The notes under the pieces: generated by a model | What the model was told of the DNA's origin: nothing | What the model saw: only the letters and a program-made list of their open reading frames with translations | Database searches by the model: none | Made by a program: the position numbers and the translations under genes | Part shown: positions 30,532 through 39,535 of the stretch, in pieces | Layout: every line of letters begins with the position of its first letter | How positions within the stretch are numbered: position 1 is the first letter of the stretch | Source: Bifidobacterium choerinum | GTDB lineage: Bacteria > Actinomycetota > Actinomycetes > Actinomycetales > Bifidobacteriaceae | Assembly (NCBI RefSeq): GCF_000741135.1 | Contig: NZ_JGYU01000002.1 | Location: forward strand, 1-64,000 | Reading direction: 5' to 3' | Length of the DNA stretch: 64,000 nt

Positions 30532-31521
30532 ATGGTTACGAAGAAAGGCCCGACCAAAGGGTCGGGCGGCAAGCACCGCAACGCGCTGCGCGGCAAGGGC
30601 CCGACGCCCAAGGCCGAGGACCGCGTCTATCACAAGGCATACAAGGCGAAGAAGGAGGCGCAGAAGCGCCAGCGTTCCGATCCGCGTCTGGCCGCACGCC
30701 GCCGCGCCGCCAGGTTCGCGAACGATTCCGACGATCTGGTCATCGGCCGCAACGCCGTCCTCGAGGCGCTGCGCGTCGGCGTGCCGGCGAGCACGCTGTA
30801 CGTGGCCGCGCGCATCGAGCCGGACGACCGCACGCGCGAGATCATCCGTCTCGCCGGCCAGCATGGCCTCAACCTGCTCGAGGCGGACCGTCTCGAGATG
30901 GACCGGATCGCGCGTTCCGACCATCATCAGGGCGTCATCATGAAGGCGCAGCCCTTCCAGTATTCGTCGCTCATCGAGCTCGCCGAACGCGCCGAGCGCA
31001 AGGCGCGCGCGATGGAAGCCGCGAATTCGAAGGCCGCGCGTCTCGCCGCGCGTCCGCTGTTCATCGCGCTCGACGGTATCACCGATCCGCAGAACCTCGG
31101 CGCCGTCATCCGCTCGGCGGCCGCCTTCGGCGCGAACGGCGTCATCCTGCCGGAGCGCCGCTCGGCGTCGGTGAACGCGACCGCGTGGAAGGTGTCGGCG
31201 GGCGCCGCCGCGCATATGCCGGTCGCGCGCGTCGTCAATCTGACGAAGGCGATCGAGGCGCTCAAGGAGCGCGGCTACTACAGCGTCGGCCTCGACGGCG
31301 GCGGCAGCAAGCTCGTCGGCGAGACCGGCTTCGAGACCGATCCGCTCGTCATCGTGCTCGGTTCGGAAGGCAAAGGCCTGAGCAGGCTCACGCGCGAGGC
31401 CTGCGACTGCATCGCGAGCATCCCGATGACGAACGCCGTCGAATCGCTCAACGCGTCCGTCGCCGCCGGCATCGCGATGTACGCGGCCGACCGCGCGCGC
31501 CGCGAGGCCGCCGAAAGCTGA
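30532..31521 (+). CDS. rlmB: 23S rRNA 2'-O-methyltransferase RlmB (TrmH/SpoU family)
   Basis: The protein has 329 residues. A basic N-terminal extension of about 60 residues precedes the substrate-binding domain (VIGRNAVLEALR) and the SPOUT knot with motifs NLGAVIRSA, VLGSEGKGLS and IPMTNAVESLNASVA. It methylates the ribose of G2251-equivalent in 23S rRNA, though it could act on another rRNA or tRNA position. A CATAAT hexamer (30519-30524) ends 7 nt before the ATG without a ribosome site, indicating a leaderless mRNA. It is divergent from the P-type ATPase gene. Confidence 0.9.
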   Translation: MVTKKGPTKGSGGKHRNALRGKGPTPKAEDRVYHKAYKAKKEAQKRQRSDPRLAARRRAARFANDSDDLVIGRNAVLEALRVGVPASTLYVAARIEPDDRTREIIRLAGQHGLNLLEADRLEMDRIARSDHHQGVIMKAQPFQYSSLIELAERAERKARAMEAANSKAARLAARPLFIALDGITDPQNLGAVIRSAAAFGANGVILPERRSASVNATAWKVSAGAAAHMPVARVVNLTKAIEALKERGYYSVGLDGGGSKLVGETGFETDPLVIVLGSEGKGLSRLTREACDCIASIPMTNAVESLNASVAAGIAMYAADRARREAAES

Positions 31522-31551
31522 GCACCCGCGCGCGCCGTGGCGCGCGTATAC

Positions 31552-31612
31552 GCATATGGATATGGCTGTGCCCGGGGTCGTGACGACCCCGGGCACAGCC
31601 ATATCCATATGC
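31552..31612. terminator. Bidirectional terminator, rlmB / DUF4032 gene
   Basis: A perfect 29-bp stem (31552-31580 with 31584-31612) with a 3-nt loop, the longest perfect hairpin in the window, lies between convergent genes. Confidence 0.75.
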
Positions 31613-31638
31613 ATCCGCCGTGCGGCGGCGAAACGCGC

Positions 31639-33066
31639 TCAGTGCGCCCAGACGGCGGCGTCCTGGTCGAGCTCCGGATTGTAGTCGTCGTCCTCGTCGT
31701 GATGCGCGGTCACATCGTCGTAGGTGGATTCGTCGTCGATGACGCCGGAGTCGGCTTCGGCGTTGAGGTCGTCGACGGTCTTCGCGTCCATCATCTGCTT
31801 GGGCAGGATGTTCTGCACATAGCTCTGCACGGCGTCGGCCATCGGCACGTCGTGGCCGGCCTTCTCCGCCATGAACCAGCGGTGGTCGAGCACTTCGTGG
31901 AAGAACTGCGCGGGTTCGATCTGCGAACGGTATTCCGGCGGGATCATGCGCACCGTCGGTTCGAAGACCTCGCGCATCCAGTCGGTCGCGACGATCTCGA
32001 GGTCCTCGCCGTCGCGCCACGTCGACGCACGGTAGGCGTCGAGGTCGTTGAGCAGACGACGTGCCTGGTTCTCCTGCACGTCGAGACCGGTCAGACGCAG
32101 CAGCCTGCGGTTCGCATAGCCGGCGTCGACGACGCGCGGGCGCACGAGCACGCGTTTGCCGTCCTCGGTCGTCGTCACCTCGAGTTCGTCGACGTCGAAG
32201 CCGAGCTCGTTGAGCCGGTTGACGCGCTTCTCGATCTTCCACATCTCGTTCGGGTTGAACTTGTCGGTGTCGGTCAATGCGCTCCACAGCGAGTGATAGC
32301 GGTCGACGAGACGGTTGCCGACCTCGATCTCGTCGACATCCGGCGGCAGCAGCTCACCGGAGCTCAGATCCATCAGTTCGCCGATGATGTTCGTACGCGC
32401 CAGATCGATGTCGTATTCGCGCTGCCCCTGCGTCAGCTCGACCTGCAGGTCGCCGGTCTCGGCGTCGATGAGGAACGCGGAGAACGCGTCGGCGTCCTTG
32501 AGGAACAGGACGTTCGACAACGACACGTCGCCCCAGTAGAAGCCGGCGAGGTGCAGACGCACCATGAGCACGGCGAGCGCGTCGATGAGCCGCTCCGCCG
32601 TGTCCGGACGCAATGCGCGCGCGAACAGTGCGCGGTACGGCAGCGAGAAGCGCAGATGCTTCGTCACGAGGATCGCCTCGAGCGGATTGCCGTGCTCGTC
32701 ATGGCGTCCGGTCACGACGGCGATCGGCTGCACGGTCGGCAGGTTCAGCTTCTGCAGCTGGCGCAGCAGCTCGTATTCGCGTTCCGCGACGTTGCTCGTG
32801 ATCTCCTTCATCGCGTAGACCGCGTCGCCGACGCGCACGAAGCGCACGATGTGTCGGGAGATGCCTCGCGGCAGGTTGACGAGGATATCCTTCGGCCAAG
32901 TGGACAGCGGCTGCTCCCACGGCAATGTGAACATCTTCGGGTCGGCGCTCGCCGACGTGATCTTGAGCGACGCCGGTTCATCGGAGGGCGTGGCCGGGTC
33001 CTCGGCCTTCACGCTCGTCGCCTTCAACGCGCGCGGATCCAGCTGCGGATTGTCATTGAAGCTCAT
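31639..33066 (-). CDS. DUF4032 kinase-like protein
   Basis: The 475-residue protein fits the actinobacterial DUF4032 family, often called lipopolysaccharide-kinase-like. An N-terminal kinase-like lobe has RVGDAVYAMKE (lysine), and AGFYWGDVSLSNVLF resembles the catalytic loop HxDxxxxN with Tyr-Trp-Gly replacing His-Arg. LIDAETGDL occupies the place of DFG. The C-terminal half is the DUF4032 domain. Activity is unproven and it may be a pseudokinase. TAAAGT (33074-33079) ends 7 nt before the ATG at 33066, supporting a leaderless start there rather than the GTG 9 nt upstream. It is directly downstream of msmK on the same strand but separated by a hairpin. This pairing is common in Actinobacteria. 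Confidence 0.82.
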   Translation of the reverse strand: MSFNDNPQLDPRALKATSVKAEDPATPSDEPASLKITSASADPKMFTLPWEQPLSTWPKDILVNLPRGISRHIVRFVRVGDAVYAMKEITSNVAEREYELLRQLQKLNLPTVQPIAVVTGRHDEHGNPLEAILVTKHLRFSLPYRALFARALRPDTAERLIDALAVLMVRLHLAGFYWGDVSLSNVLFLKDADAFSAFLIDAETGDLQVELTQGQREYDIDLARTNIIGELMDLSSGELLPPDVDEIEVGNRLVDRYHSLWSALTDTDKFNPNEMWKIEKRVNRLNELGFDVDELEVTTTEDGKRVLVRPRVVDAGYANRRLLRLTGLDVQENQARRLLNDLDAYRASTWRDGEDLEIVATDWMREVFEPTVRMIPPEYRSQIEPAQFFHEVLDHRWFMAEKAGHDVPMADAVQSYVQNILPKQMMDAKTVDDLNAEADSGVIDDESTYDDVTAHHDEDDDYNPELDQDAAVWAH

Positions 33067-33126
33067 AGTCGCCACTTTACCTCATAGCCATGTGCGGTTT
33101 TCTCCGACAGGATACGCCCGAGATAC

Positions 33127-33159
33127 GAAGGAACCCCGCAGATGGTGCGGGGTTCCTTC
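33127..33159 (-). terminator. Terminator of msmK
   Basis: A perfect 14-bp stem (33127-33140 with 33146-33159) and 5-nt loop lies 36 bp past the msmK stop codon and before the DUF4032 start. Confidence 0.65.
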
Positions 33160-33194
33160 ACAACGCTCAGGTCAGCACTTGCGTGCGGCCGGCA

Positions 33195-34331
33195 TCAGTT
33201 GATGCGCAGTTCGGTCGACGGGGCGAAGAGATGCATCTTGGCCGGGTTGACCTTGATCTTGACGACGTCGCCAACCTTCGGCAGCACGCGCGGGTTCACG
33301 CGGATCGTCGTGAGCTTGTTCTGGTCGGACATCATCGACGTGTGCTCGTCCTTCTGGGCGATCGCGTCATCGGTGAGGATGTTGCCGTAGATGTAGCCGT
33401 CGGAGCCGAGATCCTCGACATTGACGACCTTGAGCGAGAACGCGTTCGTGTCGTCCGGGCCGGCGAGCGAGGCGTCCTCCGGGCGGAAGCCGACGACGAT
33501 CTCGTTGTTGTCCTCCGGCGTGAGCTTGTCGAGCGCCTCCTTCGGCAGGTCCATCGTGTCCTGTCCGATCTTCGCCTTGCCGTTGACGACCGGGTGCGTG
33601 TTGATGTTCATCGACGGCGAGCCGATGAAGCCGGCGACGAAGACGTTGGCCGGGCGGTCGTACAGCTCGGTCGGCGCGCCGACCTGCTGCAGGATGCCGA
33701 GCTTGATGACGGCGATGCGGTCGCCCATCGTCAGCGCCTCGGTCTGATCGTGCGTGACGTACAGCGTCGTGACGCCGAGCTGGCGCTGCAGCGCCGCGAT
33801 CTGCGTACGGGTCTGCACACGCAGCTTCGCGTCGAGGTTCGACAGCGGCTCATCCATCAGGAAGACCTTCGGCTCACGGACGATTGCACGGCCCATCGCG
33901 ACGCGCTGACGCTGACCACCGGAAAGCGCCTTCGGCTTGCGATCGAGGAACTCGGTGAGGTCGAGGATCTCGGCGGCCTTCTCGACGCGCTTGCGAATCT
34001 CCTCCTTCGGCGTGCCTGCGATCTTCAGCGCGAAGCCCATGTTGTCGGCGACGGTCATGTGCGGATACAGCGCGTAGTTCTGGAACACCATCGCGATGTC
34101 GCGATCCTTCGGCTGCATCGTGGTGACGTCCTTGCCACCGATCAGGATGCGGCCCTTGTTGACTTCCTCGAGACCCGCGAGCATGCGCAGCGTCGTCGAC
34201 TTGCCGCAGCCGGAAGGACCGACGAGGACGAGGAACTCGCCGTCCTTGATATCGAGATTGAGATCATCCACCGACGGCTTGTCGTTGCCCGGGTAGATTC
34301 GCGTGACGTGGTCGAAAATGACTTCTGCCAT
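33195..34331 (-). CDS. msmK: Sugar ABC transporter ATP-binding protein MsmK/UgpC
   Basis: The 378-residue ATPase has Walker [11 protein letters not shown]-loop [10 protein letters not shown], signature [14 protein letters not shown], Walker [15 protein letters not shown], and a C-terminal TOBE/OB regulatory domain of about 130 residues, as in MalK/MsmK of CUT1 importers. It stands alone, with no permease next to it. It is therefore the likely shared energy module for several oligosaccharide importers, including the one at 13976-17190, as shown for MsmK in streptococci. A strong promoter lies at 34480-34507 with a leader of about 140 nt. Its sharing here is inference. Confidence 0.93.
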   Translation of the reverse strand: MAEVIFDHVTRIYPGNDKPSVDDLNLDIKDGEFLVLVGPSGCGKSTTLRMLAGLEEVNKGRILIGGKDVTTMQPKDRDIAMVFQNYALYPHMTVADNMGFALKIAGTPKEEIRKRVEKAAEILDLTEFLDRKPKALSGGQRQRVAMGRAIVREPKVFLMDEPLSNLDAKLRVQTRTQIAALQRQLGVTTLYVTHDQTEALTMGDRIAVIKLGILQQVGAPTELYDRPANVFVAGFIGSPSMNINTHPVVNGKAKIGQDTMDLPKEALDKLTPEDNNEIVVGFRPEDASLAGPDDTNAFSLKVVNVEDLGSDGYIYGNILTDDAIAQKDEHTSMMSDQNKLTTIRVNPRVLPKVGDVVKIKVNPAKMHLFAPSTELRIN

Positions 34332-34479
34332 TATTCATCCTTTCATCGGCAGGTACGTGCCGAACGATCCGTTGTGAGGGGATTACTTGTGGCGTGTCCA
34401 CCTGCAGCCGTCGACTTCGACACGGCAACAGACTTCTACGTTCGCCCGACGAGGATCGCTCCTCGCCAAGCTGCTCCAC

Positions 34480-34507
34480 ACTATACACGGTCCTCTCAAC
34501 TTATCAA
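34480..34507 (-). promoter_or_regulatory. msmK promoter
   Basis: On the minus strand TTGATA (34502-34507) and TATAGT (34480-34485) are 16 bp apart, close to the vegetative consensus. The 343-bp gap between msmK and the K+ channel gene holds this promoter and the channel's -10 but no gene. Confidence 0.6.
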
Positions 34508-34674
34508 TTCCTCAGGCGTGCCGCACGTGTCGTTTCCTCCGCGCCCCGCGCCAACATCGTCGGTCGCGCGGGCGGCGACGCCCGCCCCAACGATACCAGC
34601 CGTGTTCGTCCTGCGCGACATTCGCCCTGCCGCGCGCCGCGCCATAGGCGCGCCCCTCCGTACAATCAAGCGGT

Positions 34675-35712
34675 ATGACGCTTGAGAAATGGGAACGCAT
34701 CTCCAACATACCGCTGTTCGCGCTGTCGGCCGTGTTCCTGTTCGCGTATTCATGGCAGATCCTCGCGCAGACGCATCTGACCGCCTGCTTCATCGCGATC
34801 AACGTCGTCTGGATCACCTACGGCATCGACTACCTCGTCTCCTTCATCCTCGCCGAGCACAAGTGGCTCTGGTTCCGCAGGAACATCCTGCTGCTGCTGA
34901 CGCTCGCACTGCCGATCTTCCGCCCGCTGCGGCTGCTGCGCCTCATCCCGATGCTGCATATCTTCAACCGCTCCGCCGGCGCGGCGACGCGCGGCCGCAT
35001 CACGATCTACGCGACGAGCGCGATATCGCTGCTCATCTACGTCGCCGCGCTCGCCGAATACTCGGCCGAGCATCTGGCCCCCGGCGCGACGATCACGACG
35101 TTCCCGCTGTCGCTGTGGTGGGCCTTCGTCACGGTGACGACGGTCGGCTACGGCGACGTCTACCCGGTCACGCTCACCGGCCGCTTCATCGCCATCGCGC
35201 TGATGCTCACCGGCATCGCATTGATCGGCATCGTCAGCGCGATGATCTCGTCGTGGATCATCGATCAGGTCAACGGCGGCGCGCGCAACATCACGAAGGA
35301 CGACGCGCCGACGACGGGCACGCGCGCGCAGTCCGACAACGACTACAACTCCGCCGACATCCGTCTGATGCGCGCCGAGATCCTGCGGCTCACCGACACG
35401 GTCGGCCAGCTCAACCACGAGCTGCAGCGCACGCACCGTCTGACGAAGCGCGCGCATCGGCGCGTCCAGGAGCACCACGGCAACGTGTTCCTCGACGAGG
35501 ACGGCCGGCTGCGCCGCGGAACGTCGGGCGACGCCGTCGACATCGACACGATGACGACGACGACATCGACGCCGACCGATGGCGACCGCGCGCAGGCCGC
35601 GCCGCACGACGCCGGACGCGGCGTCCATGGGCAGCGCAGGGCGCCGCATCACGCCGGCGACGCGCCGCAGACGCACGCCGACGGCGCGGCGAATCCGGCC
35701 CACCGGCAATAA
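34675..35712 (+). CDS. Voltage-gated-type potassium channel
   Basis: The 345-residue protein has six predicted helices. RPLRLLRLIPML forms a basic S4-like segment (about 82-93), and the pore loop TVTTVGYGDVYP holds the K+ selectivity filter (TVGYGD) between two helices. The cytoplasmic C-terminus starts at about 200 and includes a short coiled coil (IRLMRAEILRLTDTVGQLNHEL) and a His/Ala-rich disordered tail. It should be a tetrameric K+ channel of the Kch/KvAP-like group. TACAAT (34661-34666) ends 8 nt before the ATG, so the mRNA may be leaderless. The kinase gene starts 38 bp downstream and has its own -10. Confidence 0.88.
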   Translation: MTLEKWERISNIPLFALSAVFLFAYSWQILAQTHLTACFIAINVVWITYGIDYLVSFILAEHKWLWFRRNILLLLTLALPIFRPLRLLRLIPMLHIFNRSAGAATRGRITIYATSAISLLIYVAALAEYSAEHLAPGATITTFPLSLWWAFVTVTTVGYGDVYPVTLTGRFIAIALMLTGIALIGIVSAMISSWIIDQVNGGARNITKDDAPTTGTRAQSDNDYNSADIRLMRAEILRLTDTVGQLNHELQRTHRLTKRAHRRVQEHHGNVFLDEDGRLRRGTSGDAVDIDTMTTTTSTPTDGDRAQAAPHDAGRGVHGQRRAPHHAGDAPQTHADGAANPAHRQ

Positions 35713-35750
35713 TTGCCCATCGACACAGTAACGAACCTACGATAGTGACC

Positions 35751-36875
35751 ATGAGTGATCTGCACGCTTTGAACCTCCAGCCCGGAGACATCGTCGGCGG
35801 CTACACGCTCGACGCGCGCCTCGGCGCCGGCGCGATGGGGTCGGTGTGGCGCGTGACGGACGGCGGCGGCACCAGCTACGCGATGAAGATACTGAGGGAT
35901 TCGCTCAACGACGAAGCCGTCGACGAGGAGGGACGCCGCGCGCAGACGACGGCACGCGAACGGCTGCGCCGCGAGGCGATGGCGCTCAAACGCATCAAGG
36001 ATCCGGGCGTGTGCAGCATCGTCGACATGGAACTCGACGATTCGCTCGCGTTCATCGTCACCGAACTCATCGAAGGCGACAATCTGCGTCAGGACGTCGC
36101 GCAGAACGGCCGCTACACCGGCAGCGACCTCGAACGGCTCGCCGAGAAGCTCATCGCCGCCATGCACGCCGTGCACGCGGCCGGCATCGTGCACCGCGAC
36201 ATCAAACCGACGAACGTCATGGTCTCGGTCACCGGGCCGATCCTCGTCGACTTCGGCATCGCGATGGGCGAAGGCGAAAGCCATGTGACGAGCACCGGCC
36301 TCGTCATGGGCACGCCGGGATTCATCGCCCCCGAGATCATCGAAGGGCAGGAGGCGAACGAGGCGACCGACTGGTGGTCGACGGCCTCGGTGCTCGCCTT
36401 CGCGGCGACCGGCGCGCCGGTCTTCGGCACGCAGCCGATGCTCGCCGTGCTGCAGCGCGAGGCGGCCGGCAACGCGAATCTGCAGGGTCTGCCACCGCGC
36501 ACGTTGCAGGCGTTCCGTTCGGCGCTCTCGCCGCATCCCGAGGAGCGATGCACGCCCGACGAACTGCTCGACGCGATATCGGCGGACGCGTGGGAGGCGG
36601 AATCGCATCTCCCTTTTGAGGCAGCCGCCCCGGCCACCGGAGCGACCTTCAGGAAGAACGAAAGCGTCCACAACCCGCGCAGCCTGTGGCGTGCGCAATC
36701 GATGCCGACGGCGTCGATCCTGTTCCCCGGCGGCCGCCGCGCGCGGCCGCGCAGGAGGATGCCGGTGCGCGATCCGGCGCCGGCATGCGGAGCGCCGCGC
36801 CGCTCGATCCGCCGCGTCCGCCGACGGCGACGCGGCCGCTCGAAGCCGCCACGACGCCGCTCGTGCAGCCGATGA
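35751..36875 (+). CDS. Ser/Thr protein kinase, N-terminal part of a frameshifted gene
   Basis: Codons 1-about 325 encode an intact PknB-type kinase domain: LGAGAMGSVW (glycine loop), AMKIL (lysine), HRDIKPTNV (catalytic loop), VDFGIAMG, GTPGFIAPE and TDWWSTASVLAF. After SMPTASILFPGG (near 36735) the frame turns into an Arg-rich tail (RRARPRRRMPVRDP and on to RRRSCSR) that looks like out-of-frame translation. The expected linker and membrane part continue in the -1 frame up to 37882. The whole gene would encode about 710 residues if one base were inserted. This could be a true mutation, a sequencing error in the GC-rich stretch, or less likely programmed frameshifting. TACGAT (35738-35743) ends 7 nt before the ATG, a leaderless pattern. 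Confidence 0.82.
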   Translation: MSDLHALNLQPGDIVGGYTLDARLGAGAMGSVWRVTDGGGTSYAMKILRDSLNDEAVDEEGRRAQTTARERLRREAMALKRIKDPGVCSIVDMELDDSLAFIVTELIEGDNLRQDVAQNGRYTGSDLERLAEKLIAAMHAVHAAGIVHRDIKPTNVMVSVTGPILVDFGIAMGEGESHVTSTGLVMGTPGFIAPEIIEGQEANEATDWWSTASVLAFAATGAPVFGTQPMLAVLQREAAGNANLQGLPPRTLQAFRSALSPHPEERCTPDELLDAISADAWEAESHLPFEAAAPATGATFRKNESVHNPRSLWRAQSMPTASILFPGGRRARPRRRMPVRDPAPACGAPRRSIRRVRRRRRGRSKPPRRRSCSR

Positions 36876-37882
36876 CGATGCCCGCCGGAACGGCTGCGAC
36901 GCGTGTGCTGCCGACCGATGCCGATGCAGCCGACGTCGAAGCGACACAGGTCATCGGACCGATCGAACAGCCGACGGTCGCGCTCACCGCGGCGCCGGAC
37001 ATGGCGGCGCAGGATGCGCAGCCGCAATCCGCGGGACCCGGGCAGGAGGCCACGCAGGTGCTGCGCTCGGCGACGTCGGCGCCATCGTGGCGGACCGTGC
37101 AGACGCAGCAGGGCGCGCAGACGGACGCACGGCCGCAATCGGACATGCAGCCGCCGGAACAGGCCTATGTACAACCGACCTTCGCGCAGACGCCGCAGGA
37201 CGCGGCGCCGGCGAATCCGACGCCACGCTATATGTCGCGCGGACGGCTCGCCTGCCTGCTGCTGCTCGTGCCGTTCGCCGTGTTCGCCGCGAGCATGCCG
37301 GTCGTCGCGCTCATTGTCGCGTCGATGACGCTGTGGGTATTGATGGCGGTCGGCTACAACGCGGACGCGCAGAACACGCGCATCCGCCGCCGTCAGGGCG
37401 AGCGCCGCGGCAGCGACATGGCGCTCCGTGCGATCTCGTTCCCGTGGCATCTGCTCAAATCAGTCCTGTTCATCATCCCGACGATCCTCGCGCTGTGGCT
37501 CGCCGACGCCCTCGTCACCGCGCTCGCGACGCTCGTCTGCGCGCTGCCGCGCTACGAGACGGCGCTGCCGATCTTCGGCGGCTCGCTGACGGTCGCCGCG
37601 CCGGACGCGGCGCCGGCGTCGATGACCGGCGCGGCCTGCGCGATCGCCTTCGCGGCCGGCTGGCTGTTCGTCGTGCTCGGCCCGCGGTCGTCGCCGATAC
37701 GGCTCGGCGCCGGGCATCTGCTCGGCCTGACGCAGCGTGAACGCGAACGTGTGCAGCTGCCGGCGCAGCAGAACCGTCGGCAGTGGGTGTGGCTCGCGAT
37801 CGCGATTGCCGGCACCTGCGCGGCCGCGATCAACGTCGAGGTGTCGCCGGCCGTCGCATGGTGGCCGCTGCTGCCGTGGTAG
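36686..37882 (+). pseudogene. C-terminal part of the frameshifted Ser/Thr kinase (linker and membrane domain)
   Basis: The frame is open from 36686, but genuine coding probably begins near 36735, where the kinase frame ends sensibly. It encodes a Pro/Ala/Gln-rich linker with three TxV-type peptides (ATRVLP, EATQVIG, EATQVLR) that resemble FHA-recognised phosphothreonine sites. After it come a basic segment and about four predicted helices (LACLLLLVPFAVFAASM, VALIVASMTLWVLMAV, LLKSVLFIIPTILALWLADALV and later ones), and the sequence ends in a hydrophobic C-terminus. There is no plausible independent ribosome site, so as sequenced it would not be made unless the frame is corrected. Unlike PknB it has no PASTA domains. 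Confidence 0.65.
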
Positions 37883-37986
37883 CGGCCGCGCGCCGCAATG
37901 TGCGCGCTTCGTGATGGATGCGTGCAAACGATGGATTTTGGCGGCACGGCAACCTACACTCGAGACAGATTCAGGAAAGGACCACG

Positions 37987-38949
37987 ATGGCTCAGAACAA
38001 CCCATCCAAGCGCGAGCGCCGGCGCGAGGCCGAGGCCGCCGCGCAGCAGGCGCAGGCGGCGAAGGCGGCGAAGGAACGCAAGCAGCAGACGATCATCGGC
38101 GCCATCGTGGCGGCCGTGCTCGTCGTGCTCATCGTCATCGCCGGCATCGCCGTCTACCGCAGCACGCATCCGGCGACGAACAACGCGTCGTCGACGACGA
38201 CCGAGGAGGCGAAGGACGCGAAGACGACGCTCGCGACGTCGCCGTCGAAGCCGTCGGTCGCCGATGACCAGGGCGGCATCCTCATCTCGGCGAACGGCTA
38301 CGACAAGCCGGTCGCCGACGTGCCGACCGTCGGCATCTACATGGACTTCATGTGCCCGGGCTGTGGCAGCCTCAACCAGAACCTCGACAAGGACCTCGTG
38401 AAGATGGCGGACGCAGGCCAGATCAACCTCGATCTGCACTTCATGTCCTTCATGGACCGCTTCTCGAGCGATCAGTACTCGACGCGCACGGCGAACGCGG
38501 CGCTGTACATCGCCGACCATGATCCGGACCCGGACCATCTGCTCAGGTTCATGTCCAATCTCTACGCCGCCGACTTCCAGCCGGACGAGTCGAACTACGT
38601 GCCGATCAGCGACGAGAAGATCGCCGAGCGCGCCGTCGACGCCGGCGTGGACAAGGATGTGGCCAACAAGGCGATCACGCGCCAGTACGACGACTATCTT
38701 GACGCCGTCAACACCTACACGCCGACACGCGAGGAACTGTGGAGCACGAGCGGCTCGATGAAGGGCTCGATGTCGACGCCGACGGTGACGATCAACGGCC
38801 GCTACTGGGACATCCACGACGCGAAGGTCACGTCGAAGGACTCGCTCACCGACGCGCTATGCGACGCGATCGGTCTCAAGCCGGCGGACATCGGCGTCAA
38901 GGGCGCCCTGCCGTCGATCGGCGCGAAGGGCAAGGCGCTCATCCCGTGA
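37987..38949 (+). CDS. Membrane-anchored DsbA-like thioredoxin-fold protein
   Basis: The 320-residue protein has a charged N-terminus (RERRREAEAAAQQAQ), one helix at about 37-58, a Thr/Ser-rich linker, and an extracytoplasmic DsbA/Thioredoxin_4 domain. The CPGC redox pair lies in YMDFMCPGCGSL (about residue 120), and the cis-Pro is in MSTPTVTING. It should oxidise or isomerise disulfides of secreted proteins, as DsbA-like proteins of Actinobacteria do. AAAGGACC precedes the ATG at 37987 by a few bases. The gene is about 100 bp past the kinase remnant and upstream of tRNA-Thr. No VKOR partner is in the window. Confidence 0.87.
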   Translation: MAQNNPSKRERRREAEAAAQQAQAAKAAKERKQQTIIGAIVAAVLVVLIVIAGIAVYRSTHPATNNASSTTTEEAKDAKTTLATSPSKPSVADDQGGILISANGYDKPVADVPTVGIYMDFMCPGCGSLNQNLDKDLVKMADAGQINLDLHFMSFMDRFSSDQYSTRTANAALYIADHDPDPDHLLRFMSNLYAADFQPDESNYVPISDEKIAERAVDAGVDKDVANKAITRQYDDYLDAVNTYTPTREELWSTSGSMKGSMSTPTVTINGRYWDIHDAKVTSKDSLTDALCDAIGLKPADIGVKGALPSIGAKGKALIP

Positions 38950-39083
38950 CGGCATGCCGAACGCACATGACGTGAAGATGCCGTGTGCGTTCGGCGTTCG
39001 GCGCGTCCCGCATCTTGACCGTTCCAGATGAACTGCTATGCTGTTCACAGTTGGCGCGCGATGCGCACCGGTCAACAGCGTCA

Positions 39084-39157
39084 GCCTCCTTAGCTCAGAT
39101 GGCCAGAGCGGCCGCCTTGTAAGCGGCAGGTCGTCGGTTCGATCCCGACAGGAGGCT
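39084..39157 (+). tRNA. tRNA-Thr (anticodon TGT)
   Basis: A full cloverleaf folds: acceptor GCCTCCT with AGGAGGC, D arm GCTC/GAGC, anticodon stem GCCGC/GCGGC around loop CTTGTAA, T arm GTCGG-TTCGATC-CCGAC, discriminator T. The anticodon TGT reads ACN threonine codons. The CCA end is not encoded. Confidence 0.95.
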
Positions 39158-39363
39158 CGATTTGCATTGAGGACGAAGAATCCATATACTCATATTGTGT
39201 ATGAGAAGTTTGGCCTCATGCAAAGGAATACTTACCTCCGAGTAAGCAAATCCTGAAGGCTCCCCCAACCATAGCCTTCAGGTGCGGGTGAAGCATCCCC
39301 CCAACCAGCTTCGCTCGCGGGGGCGAGAACATCCCCTTCTCTCTCGCCCCCACCCCTTCCAAC

Positions 39364-39396
39364 GGAAACCCCGCGTCCATTGGTCGCGGGGTTTCC
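39364..39396 (+). terminator. Terminator downstream of tRNA-Thr
   Basis: A perfect 12-bp stem (39364-39375 with 39385-39396) is followed on the plus strand by TGTTTCTCC, a modest U-rich tract. Confidence 0.6.
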
Positions 39397-39429
39397 TGTT
39401 TCTCCGTTCCTTCGCCTCCGATGGGCAGG

Positions 39430-39535
39430 CCTTCCGCGGGACGGGTCATCGACGGCATCGACGGAACGGGACGCAAACCGGACCCTCCGCGGGACGAACC
39501 ATCGAGCCGGCCGACGGAACGGGACGCAAACCAAG
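39430..39535 (+). repeat. Imperfect tandem duplication, 53-bp unit
   Basis: Two units of 53 bp share the identical 21-bp core at 39459-39479 and 39512-39532, and about four fifths of the other positions agree. It lies in the untranslated region upstream of the Rpf-like gene. Confidence 0.7.

Noticed and set aside
36730-36760. Programmed -1 frameshift signal in the kinase gene
   Set aside because: No canonical X XXY YYZ slippery heptamer in the correct frame was found, so an indel is the simpler explanation.
39084-39260. Integration site of a mobile element at tRNA-Thr
   Set aside because: No second copy of the tRNA 3' end and no integrase gene occur in the window.
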